A stretch of 64,000 nt of DNA from Pseudomonas sp. TCU-HL1 (GTDB lineage: Bacteria > Pseudomonadota > Gammaproteobacteria > Pseudomonadales > Pseudomonadaceae): contig NZ_CP015992.1 of NCBI RefSeq assembly GCF_001708505.1, forward strand, positions 1,674,001 through 1,738,000, given 5' to 3'. The position numbers and the translations under genes are program-made. Shown here in pieces: positions 7,007 to 15,460 of the stretch; positions within the stretch are counted from its first letter, which is position 1, and every line of letters begins with the position of its first letter. The notes under the pieces are model-generated. The model saw only the letters and a list, made by a program, of their open reading frames with translations. It was not told the DNA's origin and made no database searches.

Positions 7007-8455
7007 GTGCAACTGAAAGACTCCACCCTGTTCCGCCAGCAGGCATATGTAGACGGCGCCTGGGTCGATGCCGACAACGGCCAGACCCTCAAGGTGAGCA
7101 ACCCGGCCACTGGCGAGCTGATCGGCAGCGTGCCGAAAATGGGCGCCGCCGAGACCCGTCGCGCCATCGAAGCCGCCGAACGCGCCCTGCCAGCCTGGCG
7201 TGCGCTGACCGCCAAGGAACGCGCCAACCGGCTGCGCCGCTGGTTCGAACTGATGATGCAGAACCAGGACGACCTGGCCCGCCTGATGACCCTGGAGCAG
7301 GGCAAGCCGCTGGTGGAGTCCCGTGGCGAAATTGCCTACGCGGCGTCCTTCCTCGAGTGGTTCGGTGAAGAAGCCAAGCGCGTCTACGGCGACATGATCC
7401 CCGGCCACCAGGCCGACAAGCGCCTGATGGTGATCAAGCAGCCCATCGGCGTCACCGCTGCCATCACCCCGTGGAACTTCCCCTCGGCGATGATCACCCG
7501 CAAAGCCGGCCCGGCGCTCGCCGCTGGCTGCACCATGGTGCTCAAGCCTGCCTCGCAGACCCCGTACTCCGCCCTGGCCCTGGCCGAACTGGCCGAGCGT
7601 GCCGGCATTCCGAAAGGCGTGCTGAACGTGGTCACCGGCAGTGCCGGTGAAGTCGGCGGCGAGCTGACCAGCAACCCCATCGTGCGCAAGCTGACCTTTA
7701 CCGGTTCCACCGAAATCGGCCGCCAGCTGATGGCCGAATGCGCCAAGGACATCAAGAAGGTGTCGCTGGAACTGGGCGGCAACGCGCCCTTCATCGTCTT
7801 CGACGACGCGGACCTGGATGCCGCCGTGGAAGGCGCGCTGATTTCCAAATACCGCAACAACGGCCAGACCTGCGTGTGCGCCAACCGCCTCTACGTGCAG
7901 GACGGCGTTTACGACGCTTTCGTCGACAAGCTCCAGGCCGCCGTCGCGCGCCTGAAGATCGGCAACGGCCTGGAAGACGGCATCACCACCGGCCCGCTGA
8001 TCGACGCCAAGGCCGTGGCCAAGGTCCAGGAGCACATCGAGGACGCCGTCGCCAAGGGCGCCCGTGTCGTTTCCGGCGGAAAGCCGCACAGCCTGGGCGG
8101 CACCTTCTTCGAGCCGACCATCCTGGTCGACGTACCGAAAAACGCCGCCGTGGCCAAGGAAGAGACATTCGGTCCGCTGGCGCCGCTGTTCCGCTTCAAG
8201 GATGAAGACGAAGTCATCGCCTTCTCCAACGACACCGAGTATGGCCTGGCTGCCTACTTCTATGCCCGCGACCTGGGCCGCGTGTTCCGCGTGGCCGAGG
8301 CCCTGGAGTACGGCATCGTCGGCATCAACACCGGGATCATCTCCAACGAAGTGGCGCCCTTCGGCGGCGTCAAGGCCTCGGGCCTGGGCCGCGAAGGCTC
8401 CAAGTACGGCATCGATGACTACCTGGAAATCAAATACCTCTGCATCGGCGTGTAA
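7007..8455 (+). CDS. gabD: Succinate/glutarate semialdehyde dehydrogenase
   Basis: The 482-residue NAD(P)-dependent aldehyde dehydrogenase is nearly identical in pattern to Pseudomonas GabD (DavD). It oxidises succinate semialdehyde to succinate, or glutarate semialdehyde to glutarate. The catalytic Cys lies in NNGQTCVCANR and the general-base Glu in VSLELGGNAPFIVF. I prefer the GTG at 7007 to the ATG at 6998 because CAGAGG is correctly spaced only for the GTG and because Pseudomonas GabD proteins begin MQLKD. With GabT it feeds glutarate to GlaH in the lysine/5-aminovalerate route, or handles GABA. Confidence 0.93.
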   Translation: MQLKDSTLFRQQAYVDGAWVDADNGQTLKVSNPATGELIGSVPKMGAAETRRAIEAAERALPAWRALTAKERANRLRRWFELMMQNQDDLARLMTLEQGKPLVESRGEIAYAASFLEWFGEEAKRVYGDMIPGHQADKRLMVIKQPIGVTAAITPWNFPSAMITRKAGPALAAGCTMVLKPASQTPYSALALAELAERAGIPKGVLNVVTGSAGEVGGELTSNPIVRKLTFTGSTEIGRQLMAECAKDIKKVSLELGGNAPFIVFDDADLDAAVEGALISKYRNNGQTCVCANRLYVQDGVYDAFVDKLQAAVARLKIGNGLEDGITTGPLIDAKAVAKVQEHIEDAVAKGARVVSGGKPHSLGGTFFEPTILVDVPKNAAVAKEETFGPLAPLFRFKDEDEVIAFSNDTEYGLAAYFYARDLGRVFRVAEALEYGIVGINTGIISNEVAPFGGVKASGLGREGSKYGIDDYLEIKYLCIGV

Positions 8456-8481
8456 GCACGGCGGATCACAACCCATTCCTG

Positions 8482-8518
8482 CACCAGAGGTCGCCAGCCG
8501 CGCTGGCGACCTCTGGTG
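8482..8518. repeat. Perfect 17-bp inverted repeat between gabD and gabT
   Basis: The left arm 8482-8498 (caccagaggtcgccagc) and right arm 8502-8518 are exact reverse complements around a CGC loop. The hairpin would be very stable but has no T-run, so it is not a standard terminator. It lies 26 bases before gabT and may set gabD:gabT message levels. Confidence 0.8.
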
Positions 8519-8544
8519 TGGTGCGACTGAATATTGGAGTGCGC

Positions 8545-9822
8545 ATGAACACCAACCAGAGCCTGCAACAACGCCGTATGGCCGCCATTCCTCGTGGCGT
8601 CGGGCAGATCCATCAGATCTTCGCCGAGCGTGCTGAGAACGCCACCGTGTGGGACGTCGAGGGCCGTGAGTACCTGGACTTCGCCGGTGGCATCGCCGTG
8701 CTGAACACCGGCCACCTGCACCCGAAGGTGATGGCCGCCGTCCAGGAACAGCTGGCCAAACTGACCCACACCTGCTTCCACGTGTTCGGCTACGAGCCCT
8801 ACGTGACCCTGGCCGAGAAGATCAACCAACTGGTGCCGGGCAGCTTCGAGAAGAAGACCCTGCTGGTCACCACCGGTGCCGAAGCTGTTGAGAACGCCAT
8901 CAAGATCGCCCGCGCCGCCACCGGCCGTAACGGCGTGATTGCCTTCACCGGCGCCTACCACGGCCGCACCCAGTACACCCTGTCGTTGACCGGCAAGGTG
9001 GTTCCGTATTCCGCTGGCATGGGCCTGATGCCGGGCGGTGTGTACCGCGCCGAATACCCGAACGCGATGCACGGCGTCTCGGTGGACGATGCGATGGCCA
9101 GCATCGAACGCATCTTCAAGAACGACGCCGCACCCAGCGACATCGCTGCGATCATCCTCGAGCCGGTGCAGGGCGAGGGTGGCTTCAATGTCGCGCCGAA
9201 GGACTTCATGGCCCGCCTGCGCGCCCTGTGCGACCAGCACGGCATCCTGCTGATCGCCGACGAAGTACAGACCGGCGCCGGCCGCACCGGCACTTTCTTC
9301 GCCATGGAACAGATGGGGGTAGCTGCCGACCTGACCACCTTCGCCAAGTCCATCGCCGGTGGTTTCCCGCTGGCGGGCGTATCCGGCCGTGCCGACGTCA
9401 TGGATGCCGTTGCCCCGGGTGGACTGGGTGGCACCTACGCCGGCAGCCCGATCTCCTGTGCCGCGGCACTGGCGGTGATCGAAGCTTTCGAGAGCGAGAA
9501 ACTGCTGGATCGCGCCAAGTCCGTGGGTGAAATCCTCACCGCCGGCTTGCGCAAGATCGCTGAGCGCCACAACAGCCTGGTGGACGTGCGCAACCTCGGC
9601 GCCATGGTCGCCGTTGAGCTGTTCGAGGCTGGCGATGTGAGCAAGCCGGCCGCCGAACTCACCGGCAAGGTCGTTGCCAAGGCACGCGAGAAGGGCCTGA
9701 TCCTGCTCTCCTGCGGCACCTACTACAACGTCCTGCGCATCCTGGTTCCGCTGACTGTCAGCGATGCTGATCTGGAGCGCGGACTGGCCATTATCGGCGA
9801 GTGCTTCGACGAGCTCGCCTGA
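8545..9822 (+). CDS. gabT: 4-aminobutyrate / 5-aminovalerate aminotransferase
   Basis: The 425-residue fold-type I PLP enzyme belongs to class III aminotransferases and fits GabT/DavT in length and sequence. The Schiff-base Lys lies in TTFAKSIAGGFPLAG, the PLP-binding Asp in LLIADEVQTGAGRTG, and the substrate loop in TGAYHGRTQYTLSLTGK. It moves the amino group of GABA or 5-aminovalerate to 2-oxoglutarate, giving the semialdehyde for GabD. The start MNTNQSLQQRR follows TTGGAG; an earlier in-frame ATG at 8518 sits inside the hairpin and lacks an RBS. It probably closes the glaH-lhgO-gabD-gabT unit. Confidence 0.93.
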   Translation: MNTNQSLQQRRMAAIPRGVGQIHQIFAERAENATVWDVEGREYLDFAGGIAVLNTGHLHPKVMAAVQEQLAKLTHTCFHVFGYEPYVTLAEKINQLVPGSFEKKTLLVTTGAEAVENAIKIARAATGRNGVIAFTGAYHGRTQYTLSLTGKVVPYSAGMGLMPGGVYRAEYPNAMHGVSVDDAMASIERIFKNDAAPSDIAAIILEPVQGEGGFNVAPKDFMARLRALCDQHGILLIADEVQTGAGRTGTFFAMEQMGVAADLTTFAKSIAGGFPLAGVSGRADVMDAVAPGGLGGTYAGSPISCAAALAVIEAFESEKLLDRAKSVGEILTAGLRKIAERHNSLVDVRNLGAMVAVELFEAGDVSKPAAELTGKVVAKAREKGLILLSCGTYYNVLRILVPLTVSDADLERGLAIIGECFDELA

Positions 9823-9948
9823 AAAGGCTGAGCATCGGTGATGCGTCGTTAAAAACCGGCTGGCCTGACCTTCGCTCAGTCTTTTCAGGACTGATTGATT
9901 TAGAGCGTCACCCTGGTCCCTGCTCACCCGCTCCTGCCCCGATGACCG

Positions 9949-9970
9949 ACCCGGGCAGGGCGGGTTTTTT
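9949..9970 (+). terminator. Rho-independent terminator after gabT
   Basis: A short GC stem (ACCCG/CGGGT around ggcaggg) is followed by TTTTT. It ends the gab unit about 130 bases after gabT. The stem is short, so strength is uncertain. Confidence 0.55.
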
Positions 9971-10276
9971 CGTCCCGCGTCTGACCGTCGATGAATCCTG
10001 CGTCACCGTGTCAGACACACTTGGCGTGCCCCACGCCAAGGCCATCCTCGTGGTCTGTTCAGTCCTGCTCATCACCTGCCGTCGGGCGCAGAGCGGGACG
10101 GGCCGCGTTCGGAAGGGGCAGCTGGCACGGAGACGTTGATCCGGTGCGGGATGAGGTTCATGAGGGCTCCTCGGCGTGAGTGCCACTGGGCTCGGGAGGT
10201 TCTGCCGAGCTTGCGGTCACCGGGTGCGTGAGTTAAAGCTATATTTTCTTGCGTTCACGTACTGGAAAACTCACCT
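9971..10276. other. Gene-free stretch upstream of LysR gene
   Basis: No gene is supported here. Two inverted repeats stand out: GTGTC-A-GACAC at 10008-10018 and CTTGGCGTG-CCC-CACGCCAAG at 10020-10040. Neither has a T-run. They may be regulator or RNA hairpin sites. An AT-rich patch (agctatattttcttgcg) at about 10238-10254 probably holds the promoter of the LysR gene. Confidence 0.4.
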
Positions 10277-11188
10277 ATGCCCAAGAAAAACCCTTTGAGC
10301 CAGGTCAGCGATTTCGACCTGAGGCTGCTGCGGCTTTTCAAAACCGTGGCTGAGTGCGGCAGTTTCTCGGCAGCTGAAGGCACGCTGGGCATTACCCGCT
10401 CGGCCATCAGCCTGCACATGAGTGACCTGGAGAAACGCCTTGGTATGCGGCTGTGCCAACGTGGGCGGGCCGGATTCGCGCTGACGGACGAGGGGCGGGA
10501 AGTACTGCGGGCTAGCGAGACAGTGCTGGTGGCCATCGAAGGCTTTCGCAGCGAGGTCAACCAGATGCACCAGCAGTTGCGCGGCGACCTGAATGTTGGG
10601 ATCGTGAATAACCTGGTGACCCAGCCCAGGATGCGTATCACCCAGGCGCTCAAGGCCGTGCGGGCAGAAGGCGCGGGGGTACGCATCAACCTCAGCATGA
10701 GTACCCCCGGAGAGATCGAGCGCGGCCTGCTGGACGGCCGCTTGCATGTGGGCGCAGTCCCGCTGATCACGCCCCTGTCCGGGCTGGAATACAGCCTGCT
10801 CTACGAGGAGCGCTCGAACCTCTACTGCAGCCACGAGCACCCGTTGTTCGCACGCGCCGCCGAGGTCAGCAACGAGGAGCTGAAGAGTGCGGATGCCGTG
10901 GTTCCCAGCTACCGCATGACGGCCGAGGCAATCGGTCTGCACCAGTTGCTGAACTTCGCCGCGTCGGCCACGGACCGCGAGGGCATCGCCTTCCTGATCC
11001 TCACGGGCAGCTACATCGGCTTCCTCCCGGATCACTACGCCGCCACCTGGGTGGAGAAAGGGCTGATGGCGCCCTTGAGCCCGGATCGCCTGTTCTTCGA
11101 GGCCAAGCTGGCGGTCGCGACCCGCAAGGGGCGTAGGCAGAACCTTATCCTCGAACGCTTCCTCGACTCCCTCCAGCGCACCCGCTAA
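10277..11188 (+). CDS. LysR-family transcriptional regulator
   Basis: The 303-residue protein has an N-terminal LysR helix-turn-helix (LLRLFKTVAECGSFSAAEGTLGITRSAISLHMSDLEKRLG, residues about 18-55) and a periplasmic-binding-like effector domain. The stretch CQRGRAGFALTDEG, shared with the LysR gene at 44707, places both in one subfamily. It lies directly upstream of, and codirectional with, the ABC/hydroxyproline operon, so control of that operon is the natural guess. The effector is unknown. Confidence 0.88.
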   Translation: MPKKNPLSQVSDFDLRLLRLFKTVAECGSFSAAEGTLGITRSAISLHMSDLEKRLGMRLCQRGRAGFALTDEGREVLRASETVLVAIEGFRSEVNQMHQQLRGDLNVGIVNNLVTQPRMRITQALKAVRAEGAGVRINLSMSTPGEIERGLLDGRLHVGAVPLITPLSGLEYSLLYEERSNLYCSHEHPLFARAAEVSNEELKSADAVVPSYRMTAEAIGLHQLLNFAASATDREGIAFLILTGSYIGFLPDHYAATWVEKGLMAPLSPDRLFFEAKLAVATRKGRRQNLILERFLDSLQRTR

Positions 11189-11289
11189 GCCACGCCGCAC
11201 CTCACTTCGCTGCACTCGCACAGTCGCCCCGTCCGCTGGATGGGCGCGACCGTTCGGTCATTCCTTCGAAAAAAAGTCCAAAGCGCGTG

Positions 11290-11319
11290 TTGACACGAAC
11301 TTTTGATCGGCCCTAGTCT
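11290..11319 (+). promoter_or_regulatory. Candidate sigma70 promoter of the ABC/hydroxyproline operon
   Basis: TTGACA at 11290-11295 and TAGTCT at 11314-11319 are separated by 18 bases, about 100 bases before the substrate-binding protein start. The -35 box is consensus and the -10 weak, which suits a regulated promoter. Confidence 0.5.
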
Positions 11320-11422
11320 GAATACAGCGCTGCACACATCGAGATGCACATGACAACATGCAGCGCAAAATCGATTGCTGACTCTTCTGCCTACAAAAAC
11401 AACGTTACCGGAGAGATTCAAA

Positions 11423-12268
11423 ATGGCTCGGTTCTTCTCTCGCTCCATCCGCAGTGTGATCGCTTGTGTTGCCACCGTCGGCGCATTGCTTACCCAGGCC
11501 CCTGCCCAGGCGGCCGAAACGCAAATCTGGAAAGACATTCAAAAGGCTGGCGTGCTGCGCTGCGGCGCAGCCGTGGCCGCGCCGTACGTCATGCGCGACG
11601 CGGCGTCCGGTCAGTACAGCGGTTACTTCGTGGACCTGTGCCGCGACTTCGGCGAGAAGGTGCTGAAGGTCAAGGTCGAGTTCGTGGACACCAACTGGGA
11701 CAACCTCGTGGCCGGCCTGCAAAGCGGCAAGTGGGACCTGGCCATGGCCCTGAACCAGACGCCGGAACGCGCCCTGGCTGTGTCCTTCTCGGCGCCGGCC
11801 ACCGACTACCAGGTCTCCCTGCTGGTGAACAAGGACAACCCCAAGTTCGCTGGAGCTGGGAACACCATCGCGGACTACGACAAGGAGGGCGTCACCTTCG
11901 CCGTCATGTCCGGCACCGCGCAGGACAAGGCCATTTCCGCAGTGGTGAAAACTGCCAAGATCATGCGCCTGCCCGGCATGGATGAAACCCGCCTGGCGGT
12001 GATGTCCCGTCGTGCCGATGTGCTGGTGGATGCCAGCGACACCAACCATCTGTTCGCCGTCGCCAATCCGGACTGGGCCAAGGAAGTCCTGCCCAAGCCG
12101 GCCCTGGCCAAACAGGGCGTGGCCTTCGGCCTGCGTCGTGACGCCAGCGCCGCCGACCTGCAAGTGCTGAACATCTACGTCAGCCAGCGCCGCGAGAACG
12201 GCGAGATCGACGCCCTGGTCGACAAGGCCTCCCAGTTGGCCAACGCCGCCGAAAAAACCGCCCAGTGA
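11423..12268 (+). CDS. Amino-acid ABC transporter, periplasmic substrate-binding protein
   Basis: The 281-residue protein starts with a Sec signal peptide (RSVIACVATVGALLTQAPAQA, cleavage near residue 29 after AQAAE). The mature part is a family 3 solute-binding fold: GVLRCGAAVAAPYVMRD, YSGYFVDLCRDFGEKVL and WDLAMALNQTPERALAVSFS. It should capture a polar amino acid or imino acid for the ATPase and two permeases just downstream. Given the pathway genes that follow, hydroxyproline or a related imino acid is the likely ligand, which is inference. GGAGAG precedes the ATG. Confidence 0.88.
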   Translation: MARFFSRSIRSVIACVATVGALLTQAPAQAAETQIWKDIQKAGVLRCGAAVAAPYVMRDAASGQYSGYFVDLCRDFGEKVLKVKVEFVDTNWDNLVAGLQSGKWDLAMALNQTPERALAVSFSAPATDYQVSLLVNKDNPKFAGAGNTIADYDKEGVTFAVMSGTAQDKAISAVVKTAKIMRLPGMDETRLAVMSRRADVLVDASDTNHLFAVANPDWAKEVLPKPALAKQGVAFGLRRDASAADLQVLNIYVSQRRENGEIDALVDKASQLANAAEKTAQ

Positions 12269-12321
12269 TCTCTCGTTGACCCCCGAGGGCCTCCATGCGG
12301 GGCCCTCCCGGAGAACTTCCT

Positions 12322-13137
12322 ATGAATTCCCCCTATCTGGTGGCTGCCCAGCCGCAGCCCGCGATCGCCTCCAATTCGGCTGCTGGCGACTTCATTCAGC
12401 TGCGCGGCGTATGCAAGTCCTATGGCGAGCAGTTGGTCGTGATGGACAACATGAACCTGGACATGCGCGCCGATGACCGTCTGGTGATCATTGGTCCGAG
12501 CGGTAGCGGCAAGAGTTCGCTGCTGCGGGTGCTGATGGGGCTGGAAGGCATCCAGGGCGGGACCATCAGCTTTCAGGGCAAGCCTTACATCAGCGGTTCC
12601 GCCGGGCGTGGAAAGCTGGATGAGAAGCTGCGCAACCAGATTGGCATGGTGTTCCAGCACTACACCCTGTTTCCGCACCTGTCGGTACTGAGCAACCTGA
12701 TCCTGGCCCCCACCAAGGTCCATGGCCTGTCCAAGGCCGAAGCAACGGAGCGCGCCCGGTTGTACCTGGCCCGCCTGGGCCTGGAAAGCAAGCTCAACGC
12801 CTATCCCAGCCAGTTGTCCGGCGGCCAGAAGCAGCGCGTGGCCATCGCCCGTGCCCTGATGCTGGAGCCCAAGCTGATGTTGTTCGATGAGGTGACCTCC
12901 GCCCTCGACCCGGAAATGGTCATCGAAGTGCAGAACGTGATGATGCAGCTGGCCGAGCAGAAGATGGCGATGATCATCGTCACCCACGATATGCACTTCG
13001 CCCGGCACATCGCCACCCGCGTGGTGTTCTGCGCCAACGGCAAGGTGGTCGAGCAAGGCCCGCCGGAGCAGATCTTCACCCAGCCCAAAGAAGCCCGTAC
13101 CCGGGAATTCCTCGAAAAAGTCCTGCACCTGGACTGA
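12322..13137 (+). CDS. Amino-acid ABC transporter ATP-binding protein
   Basis: The 271-residue cytoplasmic ATPase carries Walker A (GPSGSGKSS), the signature LSGGQKQR, Walker B (LMLFDEVTSALDPE) and the switch His (IVTHDMHFA), so it should be active. It belongs to the polar amino-acid (GlnQ/HisP) group. I start it at the ATG at 12322, preceded by CCGGAGA, which gives an N-terminal extension of about 25 residues before the ABC core. That is slightly longer than usual. It lies between the binding protein and two permeases. Confidence 0.9.
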   Translation: MNSPYLVAAQPQPAIASNSAAGDFIQLRGVCKSYGEQLVVMDNMNLDMRADDRLVIIGPSGSGKSSLLRVLMGLEGIQGGTISFQGKPYISGSAGRGKLDEKLRNQIGMVFQHYTLFPHLSVLSNLILAPTKVHGLSKAEATERARLYLARLGLESKLNAYPSQLSGGQKQRVAIARALMLEPKLMLFDEVTSALDPEMVIEVQNVMMQLAEQKMAMIIVTHDMHFARHIATRVVFCANGKVVEQGPPEQIFTQPKEARTREFLEKVLHLD

Positions 13138-13147
13138 GGGCGAAGCC

Positions 13148-13819
13148 ATGAACTACCAATTCGACTTCCACTTCCTGAGCGGAAACTTCGGCGTCCTCTG
13201 GGACGGTCTGAAGGTCACGCTGGAACTGGCGCTGGTCTCCAACCTCATCGGCCTGGTGCTGGGCTTCGGCCTCTGCCTGCTGACCATGAGCCGCTGGTTC
13301 TTCCTGCGCTGGCCCGCCCAGTTGTTCATCGAGTTCTTCCGCTGCACCCCGGCGTTGCTGCAGATCGTCTGGTTCTTCTACTGCGTGCCGATGCTCTTCA
13401 ACGTGTTCATCGATCCGGTCGCCATGGGCTTCCTGGCGCTGGGCCTGAACTTGACCGCATTCAATGCCGAGGCCTATCGCGCCGGTGTTCAGGCGGTGCC
13501 GCGTGAGCATCTGGATGCTTGCGTTGCCCTGGGGCTGCGTCCCTGGCAGCGGACCCTGTACGTGGTGCTCCCGCAAGCCTTGCGCAGTGCCTTGCCGGTG
13601 CTCATGACCAACGGCATCGGCACCCTGCAACAGAGCGCACTGGTCGCCATCGTCGCTGTCTCCGACCTCATGTACGTGGGCAAGAGCCTGGCTACCGAGG
13701 CTTATCGGCCGCTGGAAACCTACACAGTGATCGCCCTGATCTACTTCGCCCTGTCGTTGCCGATCGGCCAGTTGGTGCAACTGATCGAGCGTCGCCAGGA
13801 CGCTGCGGCCGCGCGCTGA
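13148..13819 (+). CDS. Amino-acid ABC transporter permease (first)
   Basis: The 223-residue inner-membrane protein has about five hydrophobic spans and the His/Glu/Gln-type permease signature: EFFRCTPALLQIVWFFYC in the middle and the EAA loop AYRAGVQAVPREHLDACVALGL. It should pair with the next permease to form the channel. Ten bases separate it from the ATPase gene and ten from the second permease, so all belong to one message. Confidence 0.9.
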   Translation: MNYQFDFHFLSGNFGVLWDGLKVTLELALVSNLIGLVLGFGLCLLTMSRWFFLRWPAQLFIEFFRCTPALLQIVWFFYCVPMLFNVFIDPVAMGFLALGLNLTAFNAEAYRAGVQAVPREHLDACVALGLRPWQRTLYVVLPQALRSALPVLMTNGIGTLQQSALVAIVAVSDLMYVGKSLATEAYRPLETYTVIALIYFALSLPIGQLVQLIERRQDAAAAR

Positions 13820-13829
13820 GGAGAATGCC

Positions 13830-14495
13830 ATGACCATCGATTTCTCCATCGTCCTGACCTACTGGCACGTGCTGCTCAAGGGTCTGGCGCTGACCCTGGC
13901 CATCACCCTCGGCTGCGCCGTGATCGGCAGCCTGGCGGGGTTCGTGCTCAGCCTGCTGCGGATGTCCCGCCTCAAGCTGCTGAAACTGCCGACCACCCTG
14001 TATGTGGAGTTCTTTCGCGGCACGCCGCTGCTGATCCAGCTGTTCTGGGTGTTCTTCTGCTTCCCGGTGGTGTTCGGCATGGATATCCCGCCGTACGTGT
14101 CAGTGATCATCTCGCTGACGCTTTATATGGCGGCCATCACCAGCGAGACCTTCCGCGGTGCGCTGAAGTCCATCGCCAGCGAGCAGCACGATGCCTGCAC
14201 CGCCCTGGGCCTGACCTCGCGGGTGAAGGTGCTCTACGTGATCTTCCCGCAGGCACTGCTGCGCGCCATTCCACCGCTGCTGTCGAACGTGGTCAGCCTG
14301 TTCAAGGAGAGCGCCCTGATCTCCTCGGTAGGCATCGCTGACCTGATGTTCGTCGGCCAGAACATTTCCAACAGCACGGCCCGGCCGGTCGAGTTCCTCT
14401 CCGCCGTCGCCGTCATCTACTTCCTTGTGGCTTTCCCGCTGACCCGCCTGGTCGGTGTGGTCGAAGCCCGGATGCTCCGGCGCTACGCCTACTAA
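13830..14495 (+). CDS. Amino-acid ABC transporter permease (second)
   Basis: The 221-residue inner-membrane protein is a paralogue of the previous permease, with EFFRGTPLLIQLFWVFFC and the EAA loop SETFRGALKSIASEQHDACTALGL. Two different permeases suggest a heterodimeric channel, as in HisQM. An AGGAGA ribosome site precedes the ATG. The DHDPS-like gene follows after 30 bases, tying import to catabolism. Confidence 0.9.
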   Translation: MTIDFSIVLTYWHVLLKGLALTLAITLGCAVIGSLAGFVLSLLRMSRLKLLKLPTTLYVEFFRGTPLLIQLFWVFFCFPVVFGMDIPPYVSVIISLTLYMAAITSETFRGALKSIASEQHDACTALGLTSRVKVLYVIFPQALLRAIPPLLSNVVSLFKESALISSVGIADLMFVGQNISNSTARPVEFLSAVAVIYFLVAFPLTRLVGVVEARMLRRYAY

Positions 14496-14525
14496 CCCCC
14501 AAAAGCCCCTATCTGGAGAGACACC

Positions 14526-15404
14526 ATGCAACTGAAAGGCATCCTGCCCGCCCTCGTCACGCCCTTCGACAAGTCCGGCGCGGTCGACCACGAAACCCTG
14601 GCAGCCATCATCGAATACCAACTGAACGCCGGCGTCAGCGGCTTCGTTCCGCTGGGCTCCACCGGCGAGTACTACGCCCTGACCAACGAAGAGCGTCGCC
14701 AGGTCATGGCGACCGTGAAGGAAGTGGTGGCTGACCGTGGCGTGCTCATCGCCGGCGCCAACGGCTCCTGCACCCGCGAAGTGATCGAGCAGGTCAAGCA
14801 GACCCGCGACGCTGGCTACAGCAACGTGCTGATCGCGCCGCCGTACTACGCGCTGCCGTCCCAGCAGGAGCTGATCGGCCACTACCAGGCTGTGCTGGAC
14901 GCGGTGCCGGACGTCAACGTGGTGCTCTACAACTACCCGGTGCGCACCAACGTGGAAGTCGGCTTCGAAGTGCTGGAAGCCTTCAAGAACCACCCGCGCG
15001 TGATCGCCATCAAGGAAAGCAGCGGCAACCTGCTGCGCGCCATCGAGATCGGCAACACCTACAAGGACAACTACCAGCTGTCCTGCGGCTCCGACGACCA
15101 GGCCCTGGACTTCTTCCTGTGGGGCGCCAGCAGCTGGATCTGCGGCCCGGCCAACTGCTTCCCGGACCAGGTGGTGGACTTCTACCGCAAGTACTCGTCC
15201 GGTGATCTGGCCGGCGCGCAGGCGGTGATGCGCTCGCTGTTCCCGGTCATGGCCAGCATGGAGTCCGGCAAGTTCATCCAGAAGGTGAAGTACGGCTGCG
15301 AACTGGCAGGCTTCAACGCCGGCAACGCGCGCATGCCGCTGCAACCGCTGACCGATGACGAGAAGGCCGAATTCCGCAAGGTATTCGAAGCTTCCCAGCG
15401 TTGA
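14526..15404 (+). CDS. DHDPS/NAL-family lyase, probable 1-pyrroline-4-hydroxy-2-carboxylate deaminase
   Basis: The 292-residue TIM-barrel protein belongs to the DapA/N-acetylneuraminate lyase family. The Schiff-base Lys lies in AIKESSGN, the Tyr in VVLYNYPVRT, and the carboxylate-binding loop is PLGSTGEYYAL. Pseudomonas already needs DapA elsewhere for lysine, and this copy sits among proline-racemase-family, D-amino-acid dehydrogenase and aldehyde dehydrogenase genes. There the known member (LhpC/HypD type) removes water and ammonia from 1-pyrroline-4-hydroxy-2-carboxylate to give 2-oxoglutarate semialdehyde. The family is certain; the reaction is inferred from the neighbours. Confidence 0.78.
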   Translation: MQLKGILPALVTPFDKSGAVDHETLAAIIEYQLNAGVSGFVPLGSTGEYYALTNEERRQVMATVKEVVADRGVLIAGANGSCTREVIEQVKQTRDAGYSNVLIAPPYYALPSQQELIGHYQAVLDAVPDVNVVLYNYPVRTNVEVGFEVLEAFKNHPRVIAIKESSGNLLRAIEIGNTYKDNYQLSCGSDDQALDFFLWGASSWICGPANCFPDQVVDFYRKYSSGDLAGAQAVMRSLFPVMASMESGKFIQKVKYGCELAGFNAGNARMPLQPLTDDEKAEFRKVFEASQR

Positions 15405-15460
15405 CCCAAAGCCGGCATCGGCTCCAAATGGAGTCGATGCCGTTTACCGAGAGAGCAGAG

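Noticed and set aside
5586..8476. Very long antisense open frames (5586-7046 and 6734-8476 on the minus strand) opposite lhgO and gabD
   Set aside because: They lie opposite strongly identified enzymes, are rich in His/Gly/Ala/Gln as expected of high-GC shadow frames, and have no RBS or family motif.
10020..10040. Hairpin CTTGGCGTG/CACGCCAAG as a terminator
   Set aside because: No T-run follows on either strand, so it is described only as an inverted repeat.
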